Positions 43,061 to 52,767 are shown, counted from the first letter of the stretch. The stretch is 64,000 nucleotides of DNA from Saprospiraceae bacterium (GCA_021739645.1 JAIPBL010000003.1:114891-178890); one strand, 5' to 3'. The notes: generated by a model not told the origin, from the sequence alone. Program-made: numbers and translations.

Positions 43061-44740
43061 TTAGAATCTGGCGGTTATGCCACCCAACACATTTATACCA
43101 TAAGTAGGGTAGAAAATCCAACGTTGGCGTTTGTTGTTCAGCAGATTGTTCACTTCGAGAAATGCCCCGAATTTTTTAACGAACCAATATTCAGCCCCAA
43201 CGCTAACGTCATACAAGCCGTCAAGTTGGGTCCAGCGGTTGACTCCGCCACGGTCGTTGGCAGTCACCGCATCAGAAAGGTTGAGTTGTGCCTTAGCCCG
43301 CAGCTTGTTGTCGGATGTGGTGTAAACAGCCATGAAGTTGGCATCCAATGCAGGCAGGTGCCAAACCTTGCGCTGGATATTTGTATTGTAGTCGTAAAAA
43401 TTTTGGCTTAAAACACCTGTAAAGCTCAGGTTTTTAAGCAGGTTAGCCTTCAAAGATGCCCGAATGTTGATGATGTTTACATCGTTGTAAACTACGTCGA
43501 AATCATAGATGTCTGGGTTGCTGTCATTGTATCGGAACATGTACATCGCCAAATCATTGGTAGGTTTGTATCCCCCCTGAATCATGTACTCAAACATCTT
43601 GAGGTTTCCCTTCAAACCTGCATAAAAGTTGAAGTATGTTGTATTGCGAATTGTTCCATCCGGCAATTCGGTATTGATAAACGGATTGTAAGTAGCAAGC
43701 GAGCGGAAGGTGTTTTTCTCCAAACCTCCGTCAAGGCCAGTAAAGAAGGCCAGTTCATTGCCTGTCAGGTTTACCACAACTTCCACATCTGGGAAAGGTA
43801 GGTACTCATCATTGCTTGAAATCAAGTGGGCTCCCGCCTTTATTTTGATGGCGTTGCCGTGGAAGGTGAAAGAAGGACTCAGCCAAAAATTGTTCAGTGT
43901 TTGTGTAACGCCACCCTCTTTGAAATTGGAGAAATCGGTCCTGAGGCCGAGGTCAAAGCTGTGTTTCTCACGAATCCATTTCGTGGCTTTCAGTTTTAAG
44001 TCGAAACCAGTTTCATTGGCGGCAAAATCATCACCCATCGCATAAAAATCAAAACCAGCGGAGTAGTTCAGGTCACCAGCAGTCTGTACCCCGTTGAATA
44101 TTTTTGCACCAAGGTCGAAGATGCCAAAGGTCTGTTTCACCGCTTCTTTATCAATATTTTCAAGACTAGAAAATTTGTCGAGGCTGTAACCATAGTAGCT
44201 TACCCGGTTGGAAGTATAGCCCAGGTTTCCAGTTAGGGCATACCCTTGATTAGCATAGTAAGTGCCCTTGCCCCCCACTTTTGTTAATCCAAATCGTTGA
44301 TTTTCAATGGATTTACCTGAAAAATCTGCCTGGTGGTGAAAGGCATTCAACCCGATGTCCAACATAGACTTGTCCGCCATTTTTATCAAAGTATTGTAAG
44401 CGCCTTCGCCGTAAATGGACTTTGGAAAACCCCCGCCCAACTTAAAATAGGCCTTATAAATATCGGCGATTTCTTCGTCCGATTTGAAAGTCACCGGCTT
44501 GATGCGTGGGGCAGGGTAGTCCACGTCGATACTTTTCTGTGGCACATCATAGGTCTGCTTGGAAATGGAAGTGTCAACTGGAGGCAATTCTGGTGCCACA
44601 GCAACCTTTGCACTCTCTGCCAGTTGTGCCTCGAAAATCTTGATAACCTCCACCTCTTGGCCTGGCAGTCCTGGCTGTGCAAGAAGGGAAGTTGTTATTG
44701 CTGAAAGCAGGAAAAAGAAAAGGATTCTTGCGTATTTCAT
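43061..44740 (-). CDS. Outer-membrane beta-barrel protein (TonB-receptor-like barrel)
   Basis: 559 residues from ATG 44740 (an upstream in-frame ATG is in a repetitive tract). Signal peptide about 1-22 (SLLAQ). The body has the amphipathic strand pattern of an outer-membrane barrel (YKAYFKLGGGFPKSIYGEGAYNTLIKMADKS; TYYANQGYALTGNLGYTSNRVSYYGYS) and ends in ARF, a typical barrel C-terminus. No plug domain is visible, so it may be a plugless member. It follows the 1035-residue TPR gene by 106 bp on the same strand; together they look like an envelope complex. Function unproven. Confidence 0.82.
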   Translation of the reverse strand: MKYARILFFFLLSAITTSLLAQPGLPGQEVEVIKIFEAQLAESAKVAVAPELPPVDTSISKQTYDVPQKSIDVDYPAPRIKPVTFKSDEEIADIYKAYFKLGGGFPKSIYGEGAYNTLIKMADKSMLDIGLNAFHHQADFSGKSIENQRFGLTKVGGKGTYYANQGYALTGNLGYTSNRVSYYGYSLDKFSSLENIDKEAVKQTFGIFDLGAKIFNGVQTAGDLNYSAGFDFYAMGDDFAANETGFDLKLKATKWIREKHSFDLGLRTDFSNFKEGGVTQTLNNFWLSPSFTFHGNAIKIKAGAHLISSNDEYLPFPDVEVVVNLTGNELAFFTGLDGGLEKNTFRSLATYNPFINTELPDGTIRNTTYFNFYAGLKGNLKMFEYMIQGGYKPTNDLAMYMFRYNDSNPDIYDFDVVYNDVNIINIRASLKANLLKNLSFTGVLSQNFYDYNTNIQRKVWHLPALDANFMAVYTTSDNKLRAKAQLNLSDAVTANDRGGVNRWTQLDGLYDVSVGAEYWFVKKFGAFLEVNNLLNNKRQRWIFYPTYGINVLGGITARF

Positions 44741-44749
44741 TGTTAGTTG

Positions 44750-44831
44750 GATTGCTTGATTGTTTAGATTGCTTGATTGTTTAGATTGCTTGATTGTTGA
44801 ATTGTTCTTTAGCAATAGAACAATTCAACAA
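44750..44831. repeat. 17-bp x3 direct repeat and a 15-bp hairpin between the TPR and barrel genes
   Basis: GATTGCTTGATTGTTTA is repeated at 44750, 44767 and 44784 (third copy with one change). Overlapping its end, 44794-44808 and 44817-44831 are perfect reverse complements (15 bp, 8-nt loop). Sits in the 106-bp intercistronic gap. Confidence 0.9.
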
Positions 44832-44846
44832 TACAGCAATTCAATT

Positions 44847-47800
44847 TCAATTCCCATCATCCATAAAGTTGTTGCTATTGTCAAGCCGACTAGAACCAGA
44901 TTTAGCTTTGTTCAGGACATCAAGTTTCTTCCTAGCCGTTGGGATGATATCGTCCGATTTGTTCTCGTAGTTCTGAATCAGTGCCTCTAGTACAGTTTTG
45001 GCACTGAACACATCGTCTTGCTCCGCAAAAATATCGGACAATAAAAGCAGGCTTTTGCCTACCCAGTATGGATAGTTGGAGTTGTCGTTATTGTTGTCGA
45101 GGCAGCGCTGCTTTGCCTTGTCGAGGTTCCTTTTTTGGTAATAAATATCAGCAACAAGGTAACGGGCTTCAGCCGTTTGTTCGTTGTCGCTCATTTGCAT
45201 CACCTTGCCGAATGAGGACATTGCAGCATCCAGTTCCTTGCGGTCAAAAGCTATTTTACCTAGGTAAAAATGAGCTTGTGCTGATTCCAAATCGGATGCA
45301 GCAGGGTTGCTCGATACTTTTTTAGCCGCAGCCTGCACCCCGTTTACATCGTTCAATTTGTAAGCAGAACGCATCGCACCAAGTTGTGCTTCCAATTTGT
45401 CATCAGCAGTGGTTGCTACGGCTTCCCATTTTACAAAGTAATCGAAGGCCTTTTTGAAATCCTTGTCGCCTTTGTAGGCAATGTCGGCAGCTTTGCCGAG
45501 GGCGTCCACATAATAGCGGTTGCCAGGGCCTTTTGCCACCACCCACTCGTAGTCATCCAATGCCTTGTCGTACTGCTTTAAAACGGCGAAACTCTCTCCA
45601 CGGTGATAATAAGCCACGAGGATGTTCACGCCATTCGGGTACTTTCGGATGTAATCTGTGTAATCTGTAATTGCCCGCTCGTAATTGCTTTTTTCATAAG
45701 CTGCCTCAGCCGCCGCAAAAGCATTTTCGTCTTTCTGCTGATTGTCGAGCTTGTAACCGGGGATGGTTTCGAGGAAGGCATTGTAACCATCCGGGTCGCC
45801 AAGGTCTTTGATGTAAATTTCACGAAGGGCAGCCAACGCAGCATCAGCCTCATCCTTCTCAGGCTGGTGAGAAAACACTTGCTTGTAGTAGTTGATGGCT
45901 GTTTGCAAATTGCCAGAATTGTAAGCAACGAGGCCAAGCCGCAAAAGCGCATTGTTTACCAAATCAGAGTTAGGGTAATCCGAAACCAGTTTCTGAAACG
46001 CTCCAGTTGCTTTGCTCGATTGTTTGATGTCCTGATAAGTCAAGCCCAGTTGGAACAGGGCGTCATCAGCTAATTCAGAGGTTTTGTATTTGTTGATGAG
46101 GTCTTCCAATGCAATGATTTTATCGGTCGTATTGCCCCTCAAGCCTTCAATGATTGCCTTCTGAAAAAGCGCATATTCAAAGCCAGGATACTTAGCCGAT
46201 ACCGCTTCGTCGTAAAATTTAATAGCCTCTTTGTAGTTGTTTTTCTTGAAAAGGCAATCGCCTGCCCGAAGCGTTGCATCGCCAAGCACAGTGCTTTTTA
46301 CTGTCTTGTTGCTGATGAAACTGCGGTTGCGCTTGATGCCAGCAACGGCGTCCGTGAAATAACCCTGTGCGGTGGTATAGTTTTCCTTTTTCACGTAATT
46401 GTAACCCTGTAGGTAGTTGGCCATGTGGACAGACGACTCGTCCGGCAGGGTTTTTATGTTTTTTGCTAGCGCAATGAACTGGTTGATATAGTCAATGCTC
46501 CTGGTGTAATCCTTGTCCTGATTGGCCAAATCGCCGAGCCAATACAGTGCCATGGCCTTGGTTTCCGTGTTAACGGAATTAGAAACTGATTTGTCCAGCA
46601 GGGTTTTGGCCAGCGCATTCCGGCCATCTTTGATATGCTGAAGTGCACGTAGGTAAAGCACCTGTTGGTATGCCTCTTTCAGTTTTGCCGTTTTGGTGGG
46701 CATCCCTTCCAAGGTGGCAATGGCTTGGTCGTAATTTCGGGTGTTTACAAAAATTTCACTCATCAGCGTCTGTGCATCGCTGTAATATTTCGAGCCGGGC
46801 TTGATGTCTTGCAATGCGGTCAGCGCCTCTTTGTCGTAATGGAGTTCGTAAGAAAGTTTCGCATAATTGATGAGTGCGTTCTGTTGGATGTCGCTATCAA
46901 AACTCATTCGACTGGCTGCGCCAAAAGCGTTGCGTGCGCCATTTTTATCCTTGTATTTTAGTTTGCAATCGCCTAGATAGTACAATGCTGTTTGACCAAG
47001 AAGGCTATTGACCTCAGTCAATTCCTGAAAATTTCGGGCGGCCTTGGTATATTCCCCAACTTGATACTGTGTGTACCCGAGTTGGTAAAATTCCTCTTCC
47101 CGCATTTTGCCGGAGCTTTCTGCAAATTTTTCAAGGTAGGGTAGGGCTTTTTTGTAGTCACCTTTTTCAAAATACGCCTGCCCGACCAGTTGGTTCATTT
47201 CCTTTACATTGCGCAAACTGCGGTCGTTGAGCTTTGGCTCGGCATACTTTATCAGCTCATCAAAATCGTGCTGCGCAAAATAGATTTGAGAGATATAGTA
47301 CGGCACATGTGGCTTGTATTCCTTTGAGCGTTCCACAAGTCGGAAACTCTTGACAGCTTCCACGTACTGGTTGTTGAAAAACTTGCAGAGGCCATAATAA
47401 TAGTTGGTAGGGTAAAAATAATCACCCTGCGTATCCTTGATTTCTCTGAAATTACTCTCAGCTTCCTTGAAGTTTTTTTCTACAAAATACGAGTAGCCAA
47501 TTTTGAAATACAACTCTTGGCGCTGCGTGGAATTGAGTTCACGGGGATTTATTTGCTTGTAGAACTCTACCGCCTTGTCGTACTTCCTGGCGTTGTAAAA
47601 ATAGTTGGCGACTTCCAGCAGGGCCTGACTGGCCAGCGGGTCAGGCTTGTATTTCCGGATAAACTCGATGATGAGTTTCTCCCCATCGGGTTGGTCCAAA
47701 CGCACTGCCGCCTTGGCGTATCCCAGCTCAGACCGCATCCGAAGCTGCTCCCATTCTGGTTCGTTTACAGGTATTAGTTGCTCGATGGCTGATTTGTACT

Positions 47801-47954
47801 CAGTCATGGCATAGCCATAAACGCCTTTTTGGAATAGCTCCTCGCCCCGTTTGTAGGCAAGTTGTGACTCCGTGAAAACCGTAGTTTTCTGAGCTTTGAG
47901 TTGCAGCACGACGAAACACGCCGCTACTGATAGAAATGCACTTATTTTATTCAT
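44847..47954 (-). CDS. Large periplasmic/outer-membrane TPR protein
   Basis: 1035 residues, signal peptide about 1-22 (LQLKAQ). Nearly all the rest is TPR-like helix pairs (GVYGYAMTEYKSAIEQL; KYDKAVEFYKQINPREL; NFKEAESNFREIKDTQGDYF; GEYTKAARNFQEL; DYTRSIDYINQF; NYKEAIKFYDEA; SSKATGAFQKLVSDYPNSDLVNNALLRLG). Many units are of the type seen in Bacteroidota TPR proteins often labelled YbgF- or outer-membrane-assembly-like. It is co-directional with, and upstream of, the beta-barrel gene; the pair recurs as an outer-membrane scaffold/barrel set in related organisms (from memory). No catalytic motif. Confidence 0.88.
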   Translation of the reverse strand: MNKISAFLSVAACFVVLQLKAQKTTVFTESQLAYKRGEELFQKGVYGYAMTEYKSAIEQLIPVNEPEWEQLRMRSELGYAKAAVRLDQPDGEKLIIEFIRKYKPDPLASQALLEVANYFYNARKYDKAVEFYKQINPRELNSTQRQELYFKIGYSYFVEKNFKEAESNFREIKDTQGDYFYPTNYYYGLCKFFNNQYVEAVKSFRLVERSKEYKPHVPYYISQIYFAQHDFDELIKYAEPKLNDRSLRNVKEMNQLVGQAYFEKGDYKKALPYLEKFAESSGKMREEEFYQLGYTQYQVGEYTKAARNFQELTEVNSLLGQTALYYLGDCKLKYKDKNGARNAFGAASRMSFDSDIQQNALINYAKLSYELHYDKEALTALQDIKPGSKYYSDAQTLMSEIFVNTRNYDQAIATLEGMPTKTAKLKEAYQQVLYLRALQHIKDGRNALAKTLLDKSVSNSVNTETKAMALYWLGDLANQDKDYTRSIDYINQFIALAKNIKTLPDESSVHMANYLQGYNYVKKENYTTAQGYFTDAVAGIKRNRSFISNKTVKSTVLGDATLRAGDCLFKKNNYKEAIKFYDEAVSAKYPGFEYALFQKAIIEGLRGNTTDKIIALEDLINKYKTSELADDALFQLGLTYQDIKQSSKATGAFQKLVSDYPNSDLVNNALLRLGLVAYNSGNLQTAINYYKQVFSHQPEKDEADAALAALREIYIKDLGDPDGYNAFLETIPGYKLDNQQKDENAFAAAEAAYEKSNYERAITDYTDYIRKYPNGVNILVAYYHRGESFAVLKQYDKALDDYEWVVAKGPGNRYYVDALGKAADIAYKGDKDFKKAFDYFVKWEAVATTADDKLEAQLGAMRSAYKLNDVNGVQAAAKKVSSNPAASDLESAQAHFYLGKIAFDRKELDAAMSSFGKVMQMSDNEQTAEARYLVADIYYQKRNLDKAKQRCLDNNNDNSNYPYWVGKSLLLLSDIFAEQDDVFSAKTVLEALIQNYENKSDDIIPTARKKLDVLNKAKSGSSRLDNSNNFMDDGN

Positions 47955-48457
47955 TATCTGAAGGTTTTTCTTGCTGAAATGACTTCTTTTGACGGTAGAT
48001 TCTCATTGTAACCTATTGAGTATCAATTGGTTTACCATAAACTATTTGATTCAGGAAATCGGTATTGGAGATACCATTAACGGGGTGAAATTATAAAATT
48101 TTTGACAGAGGCAAGTCCGTGAATGATTAATGGTCTTATTGAAACGAGATTTCTTTTTGGATTCGTATATTCTACTTAAAATTCGGGTACCTGCGCTTTT
48201 GGGGGTGTGGTTTTCATTGGAACCCATGCAACTTGAACTCAGCAAAGTTCACTTATGACCCTTTCCCACATCTGAACCCAAACCGACCGTTCCCCGCCCA
48301 AGCACCACCGTTCCCTAAAGGGTGGTGAATAATTAAGTTGCAACACACTACTTTGACCCCAATTACCGATTTCTAGCCATTCAAGTTCAATTTTTTGAAA
48401 GAAGACAACAAAGTGGTTATCACTTGTTGGGCAAAACGAAAAAACAACAGCGAAATG
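47955..48457. other. Intergenic region upstream of the TPR gene
   Basis: No convincing gene. 48304-48329 can fold as a short hairpin (CACCACC and GGTGGTG arms). No TAnnTTTG-type promoter for the minus-strand TPR gene was found close to its ATG. Confidence 0.5.
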
Positions 48458-48498
48458 AAAAAGCGGCTTGTGCTACTCAGCACCGCCGCTTTTTTTTT
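48458..48498 (-). terminator. Terminator after the cryptochrome gene (bidirectional)
   Basis: AAAAAGCGGC (48458-48467) pairs with GCCGCTTTTT (48485-48494), with a second inner stem GTGCT/AGCAC. It lies 30 bp past the cryptochrome stop. The T-run is longer on the plus strand, where no plus-strand gene ends. Confidence 0.8.
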
Positions 48499-48528
48499 GC
48501 CACTAGCCCTGCGCCCCCACCCAAAGTG

Positions 48529-49833
48529 TTAAGCCCAATACCGGACATAATCCCCTTGAGGGTCGTACTGCTTGGCTTGATTCTCAATATTGAAATAGCG
48601 TTCTTCCCGTGGGCCGTTGCCAACACCTGCGAGGTAATTCCAATTGCCCCAGTTGCTGGCCGTGTCATAATCAATCAGTTGACTCTCGAAATACTCAGCG
48701 CCCATTTGCCAATTCAATTTCATATCATTGATGAGGTAGCTGGCCACGTTTTGTCGCCCACGGTTGGACATAAACCCTGTCAGCTTCGGCTCCCGCATGT
48801 TAGCATCCACGAATGGGACGCCAGTTTCACCATCAACCCAAGTTTGAAAAAGCTGGTTGTCATTTCGCAAACACTGATTAGGCTCCTCACGTAGTCCTCC
48901 TTTCATGTAGATTTTATTTCCATGCTTTTTGGCAATCAGCCGGAAGAAATCTCGCCACATCAATTCAAAGAAAATCGAGTAGGTGCTCTTATTTTCGCCG
49001 TGCTGCTGTTCAAACGCCTTCAGTTCATGGAAGATTTTTTTCGGAGAAATGCACCCTTGCGCTAGCCAAGCGGAGAACTTGGTGGAATAGTCGGCTCCCA
49101 GCATTTCGTTACGGGTATCAAAATAGGATTTTGCTGCACCAGAAGTCCAGAGATAGTTGTTCAGTCGCTCCAAGCCAGCAGTTTCGCCACCCTGAAATAC
49201 AATTGGTGCTCGCTCGTCTGCTTTGAAAGGCTGGTAACCAAGCTCTTGCAAGCTTGGCATCGTACCGATGTCCAAGTCGAATTCAAAAGCGGGAATTGTG
49301 TTTGGCAGCAGCAGTGGAGACCGAACCTGAACTGCTCGTTCTACTTCCTTTCTGAATTGGGTAAAAACTTCGGGTGTTTGGTTAATTGGAAATGGTAAAT
49401 CGGAGGTGTAGTAAAGCATCTTGCCACGAGAGTAACGCATCTCTTGTCCAATGGTCCAAAGTCGGTGCTCCAAATTGTCCTGCACCATCAGTTCCTCCTG
49501 GGTGCGTTCCCGATTGCAGAAAACCCAGCTAGTTTTGAAATGTTGGGCTATTTTGAAAACCTCTCCCTCCGGCTTTCCAAGCCTCACCACGAGTTCGCTA
49601 CCCATTTTCCGCAAGGATTGGCGAAGGCCCACGATGCTTTCAAGGATAAACTTCGCCCGAAACTTGCCCGTTTTCGGGAAGCCGAATTGGCGTGTTTTTC
49701 CATGAAAAACACGTCGGTCGAAAACATAGATGGGAATGATAGTATCGCAATGCTGGAGCGCCTCGGTCAGTGCTTCATTGTCGTGGAGGCGCAAATCTTG
49801 CCGAAACCAAACGATACCTATTTTTTGACTCAT
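48529..49833 (-). CDS. DASH-type cryptochrome/photolyase
   Basis: 434 residues from ATG 49833. Photolyase-fold flavoprotein that uses blue light; the DASH class repairs pyrimidine dimers, mainly in single-stranded DNA, and may act in light sensing. Seen: N-terminal VWFRQDLRLHDNEAL; the DASH-type HGKTRQFGFPKTGKFRAKFILES; C-terminal FAD-binding DTRNEMLGADYSTKFSAWLAQGCISPKKIFHEL, WRDFFRLIAKKHG, GFPFVDANMRE-type VPFVDANMREPKLTGFMSNRGRQNVASYLINDMKLNWQMGAEYFESQLIDYD. Length is typical. It stands alone, ends in a terminator. Confidence 0.95.
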   Translation of the reverse strand: MSQKIGIVWFRQDLRLHDNEALTEALQHCDTIIPIYVFDRRVFHGKTRQFGFPKTGKFRAKFILESIVGLRQSLRKMGSELVVRLGKPEGEVFKIAQHFKTSWVFCNRERTQEELMVQDNLEHRLWTIGQEMRYSRGKMLYYTSDLPFPINQTPEVFTQFRKEVERAVQVRSPLLLPNTIPAFEFDLDIGTMPSLQELGYQPFKADERAPIVFQGGETAGLERLNNYLWTSGAAKSYFDTRNEMLGADYSTKFSAWLAQGCISPKKIFHELKAFEQQHGENKSTYSIFFELMWRDFFRLIAKKHGNKIYMKGGLREEPNQCLRNDNQLFQTWVDGETGVPFVDANMREPKLTGFMSNRGRQNVASYLINDMKLNWQMGAEYFESQLIDYDTASNWGNWNYLAGVGNGPREERYFNIENQAKQYDPQGDYVRYWA

Positions 49834-50521
49834 GATGAATGGATTTTGCGTAAGAAACAATCCAATCAACTTTCAGTTTAAGAAAAAATGGCATCAATAA
49901 TTGGAACCTATCCGGCAATTCTTCATTCGAAAGCATCAGTATCCTTACTACATTTGCAGCATCCATCAGGGTAATCTTTTTGGGAGAACTGGGCGGGTTG
50001 CATGTTCCGCAAAAATCACCTGAGCGGCGTTTGGCGGAATTCTTAAATAATAAGGTGTATAAGTCTGGCTAAAACAAGTTCGAAGGGGAAAATCTAGTTC
50101 TCCCACTTCGAACCTACTAAAGTCTTAACCAAAAAGCTGATATTAATCCCTGTATCTTAATTCAATTAGTTGTTTGACTGCGTAACCAAAGACGTGTTTC
50201 TGTTGCCAATTTGACTTTCGATGTTGATGTGTTCAACACCGTTCTATACTTTGGCGGTCTTGTTCGAGTCTCCTTACTCATGGTCTCACCTAGCGTTCAA
50301 ATCGCCTTGTTGAAAGATGAGGGTGGAGTTGTCGGTGCCAATTTGGATAAGGCATAAGTCGTTGTTACTGCGTTTGAGTGAGACTGAGATGAAAAATGTT
50401 GAAGTAGATTGATTTTATGATTAGCAGTGAAACAAAGGTAACACTGTCCATTTAGAGCTGGCTGTACGGGATTCACGTATTTTTTGATACGGGTATATAC
50501 TGAATTGATTATTCTGACAAG
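49834..50521. other. 688-bp gap with a hairpin and a possible coding remnant
   Basis: No intact gene recognised. A TACATTTG at 49949-49956 matches the plus-strand -7 element. 50078-50088 and 50102-50113 form an 11-bp stem with one bulged A (GTTCGAAGGGG / CCC-A-CTTCGAAC). 50175-50356 has an open plus-strand frame without a start (about 60 codons, ending GVVGANLDKA) that may be decayed coding DNA. Confidence 0.45.
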
Positions 50522-50908
50522 ATGATTATGGTAAGAAAATTAACGGATTCAGCTTGTTTTAGGGCTGGAGATGATACTTGGCTTCGGGAAATCCTCCACC
50601 CTGTAAATGATAATGTTAGAATCGACTACAGCTTGGCCCATGCCTACCTTGAAGTAGGTGTTTCTTCCTTGCCACATAGGTTAGTGACTAGTTCAGAAAC
50701 CTATTTTTTCTTGGAAGGCGAGGGGTGCATATCTATCAATGGCGAGGTGCTTCAAGTTGGAAAAGGCGATGTGGCCCATGTACCTGCTAATGTCGACCAG
50801 TTCGTTCAAAACACGGGCCCCAATAGGCTGGTTTTTCCATGCATTGTTACCCCCCCTTGGTTCGAGCAAGACGAGGAAATTTTGCCAAAATCGAGTAATG
50901 GAGATTGA
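50522..50908 (+). CDS. Cupin-domain protein
   Basis: 128-residue single cupin: LREILHPVNDNVRIDYSLAHAYLEVG, PHRLVTSSETYFFLEGEGCISINGEVLQVGKGDVAHVPANVDQFVQNTG, with the two cupin motifs (SSETYFFLEGEG / DVAHVPANVDQFVQN). A metal-binding His in motif 1 (PHRL) is present. Likely binds a small ligand or catalyses isomerisation; no specific role can be named. Second-codon Met at 50528 is also possible as start. Confidence 0.88.
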   Translation: MIMVRKLTDSACFRAGDDTWLREILHPVNDNVRIDYSLAHAYLEVGVSSLPHRLVTSSETYFFLEGEGCISINGEVLQVGKGDVAHVPANVDQFVQNTGPNRLVFPCIVTPPWFEQDEEILPKSSNGD

Positions 50909-50988
50909 TTTATTTTGTAAATAGTTGATAACCAGCTATTTGGCGGAAAATGTAGAATCAATTCTTGTGTGTAGATTTGCGGCAGAAA

Positions 50989-52197
50989 ATGAAAATTCTA
51001 CTTATCACCAAGAAATTCCCTTTCCCACTCAAAGAGGGTGAGCCCATAGCAATCAACTACTTGGCAAAGTCACTGACAAGGAAAGGTTGTATCGTGGATT
51101 TGTTGGTACTGAACACTTCAAAGCACTACTTCAACCCCGATGATTTCCCCTCGTCTGAAAATTTTTTTAACGAAGTCCATTCCGTAAAAGTGGACAATGA
51201 CATCCGAATTGGTGGAGCACTCCGCAGCCTACTCACTGGCAAATCATATATTCTAGATCGCTTTCAATCCACTGATTTTGAAGAAAAATTGGAGGATTTA
51301 CTTCGTAGCAAACGCTATGACGTTGTTCAAATGGAGACCATTTACCTAGCTCATTATTTGCCCACTATTAGAAAACTGCCAAATGTCGTGATAGTGCTTC
51401 GAGCACACAATGTTGAGCATGAAATCTGGGAACGGGTAGCTGCCAATTCCAGTAATCTGCTAAAGAAATGGTACCTCAAAAACCAAAACTGCCATTTGCG
51501 TCGCTTTGAAATCGAACACCTCAATCAGTTCGATGTGTTACTGGCCATCACTGCCCGAGACCTGGAGGCTTTCCGTGGATTAGGCTATCAGAATGAGGGG
51601 GCAGTTGCGCCAGTTGGCATAAATTTGGTCGATTACCCCCTTGATAATCAAGTTGTTAGCAGCCCAAACGATTTTTGTTTTATCGGTGCTTTGGATTGGA
51701 TGCCCAACCAGCACGGTGTGCTTTGGTTCTTGGAAAAGGTGTGGAAAAGAATGGCATTGCAATATCCAAAGGCCAAGTTCCATATTGCCGGAAAAAACAC
51801 ACCTGCATGGCTGCACACCAAGGCAGGTACATTGGCCACAGTGCACGGTGAGGTGCCAGATGCCAAGGAATTTATCCTAAAGTATCCGGTGATGGTAGCG
51901 CCACTTTTTTCTGGAAGTGGCATCAAGATTAAGGTGTTGGAAGGCATGGCTTTGGGGCGTGTGGTAATCACCACAACTATCGGAGCAGAAGGAATACCTG
52001 CCAAGCCTGGCCGACACCTGCTAATCGCCGATACAGCCTCGGAATTTGAAAAACAAATGAACTGGTGCATGGTCAATCCTGTTTCAATGCAGGAAATGGG
52101 ATTGCAGGCCCGGGAATTCATTCGGGAGCACTTCTCCAATTTGGAAATAGCTGGTAGAGTTCATGCTGCTTATGAAAAGGTTTTAAGTCGTTGGTAA
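50989..52197 (+). CDS. Glycosyltransferase, GT4-like
   Basis: 402 residues from ATG 50989 (MKILLITKKFPFPLKEGEPIAINYL). N-terminal Rossmann domain, then FCFIGALDWMPNQHGVLWFLEKVW and APLFSGSGIKIKVLEGMALGRVVITT in the C-terminal donor-sugar domain (GSGIKIKVLEGMA is typical of the GT4/GT1 family). Transfers a sugar from a nucleotide donor to an unknown acceptor, probably in surface polysaccharide or glycoprotein synthesis. Isolated from other glycan genes here. Confidence 0.9.
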   Translation: MKILLITKKFPFPLKEGEPIAINYLAKSLTRKGCIVDLLVLNTSKHYFNPDDFPSSENFFNEVHSVKVDNDIRIGGALRSLLTGKSYILDRFQSTDFEEKLEDLLRSKRYDVVQMETIYLAHYLPTIRKLPNVVIVLRAHNVEHEIWERVAANSSNLLKKWYLKNQNCHLRRFEIEHLNQFDVLLAITARDLEAFRGLGYQNEGAVAPVGINLVDYPLDNQVVSSPNDFCFIGALDWMPNQHGVLWFLEKVWKRMALQYPKAKFHIAGKNTPAWLHTKAGTLATVHGEVPDAKEFILKYPVMVAPLFSGSGIKIKVLEGMALGRVVITTTIGAEGIPAKPGRHLLIADTASEFEKQMNWCMVNPVSMQEMGLQAREFIREHFSNLEIAGRVHAAYEKVLSRW

Positions 52198-52224
52198 TCA
52201 AATTTTTACAAAAATATTTTCAAC

Positions 52225-52650
52225 ATGAAAAAATTCACAATTTTGAAGACGTTGATGCTTGCGGTGATACTACTTTCAAGCTGTGGTGGCCCAAATCCGG
52301 AATTTGAACAGGAGGAATCGCTTCGCAATGAGGTTTTTGTAATCCACGATGAAGTGATGCCGAAGATGTCCGATATCGTTCGATTGAAGGGTGGTTTGAT
52401 GGAGATGAAAACGGACACGACCATTGATGCGGAAGTTAAAGCCACTATGTCGCAACTTGAAAAGGCGGAAGATGCGATGATGGGCTGGATGAATAACTTT
52501 ACAGGGCCGGAAAAGCTCCGTGAGTCAAAAAGCCATGAAGAAATCATGGCCTACCTCCAAAACGAGAAGCTGGAAATCACCAAGGTGCGAGATGCAATGA
52601 ACAACAGCATTGGAACTGCAGAAAGGATTCTTTCTGGTGTAAAACAATAG
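52225..52650 (+). CDS. Small lipoprotein of the viral A-type inclusion protein-like family
   Basis: 141 residues, lipoprotein signal (MLAVILLSSCGG, Cys about 20) and an all-helical mature part with many Met, Glu, Lys (FVIHDEVMPKMSDIVRLKGGLMEMK...SQLEKAEDAMMGWMNNF). In Bacteroidota such short proteins are annotated, from memory, as viral A-type inclusion protein homologues, a misleading name. Probably a periplasmic helical protein; function unknown. Follows the glycosyltransferase by 27 bp. Confidence 0.75.
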   Translation: MKKFTILKTLMLAVILLSSCGGPNPEFEQEESLRNEVFVIHDEVMPKMSDIVRLKGGLMEMKTDTTIDAEVKATMSQLEKAEDAMMGWMNNFTGPEKLRESKSHEEIMAYLQNEKLEITKVRDAMNNSIGTAERILSGVKQ

Positions 52651-52715
52651 ATTCTTTGCAGAAATTTGGAAACCTTTTATTTAAAAACGGGTTAACAAAA
52701 TATTATTCTATGCTA

Positions 52716-52747
52716 ATTGTTTTTACTGCGCAAAATGGCTACCTTTG
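52716..52747 (+). promoter_or_regulatory. Promoter of typA
   Basis: ATTG at 52716-52719 and a perfect TACCTTTG at 52740-52747 separated by 20 bp: a textbook Bacteroidota promoter, same spacing as at glnN. Confidence 0.85.
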
Positions 52748-52767
52748 CGCCTCTTTTTAAAAAACGG

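Noticed and set aside
48424..48894. 156-codon plus-strand frame
   Set aside because: Mostly antisense to the cryptochrome gene and runs through its terminator.
50162..50281. 39-codon minus-strand frame starting MSKETRTR
   Set aside because: Basic and short, with no partner, promoter or known motif; cannot be supported.
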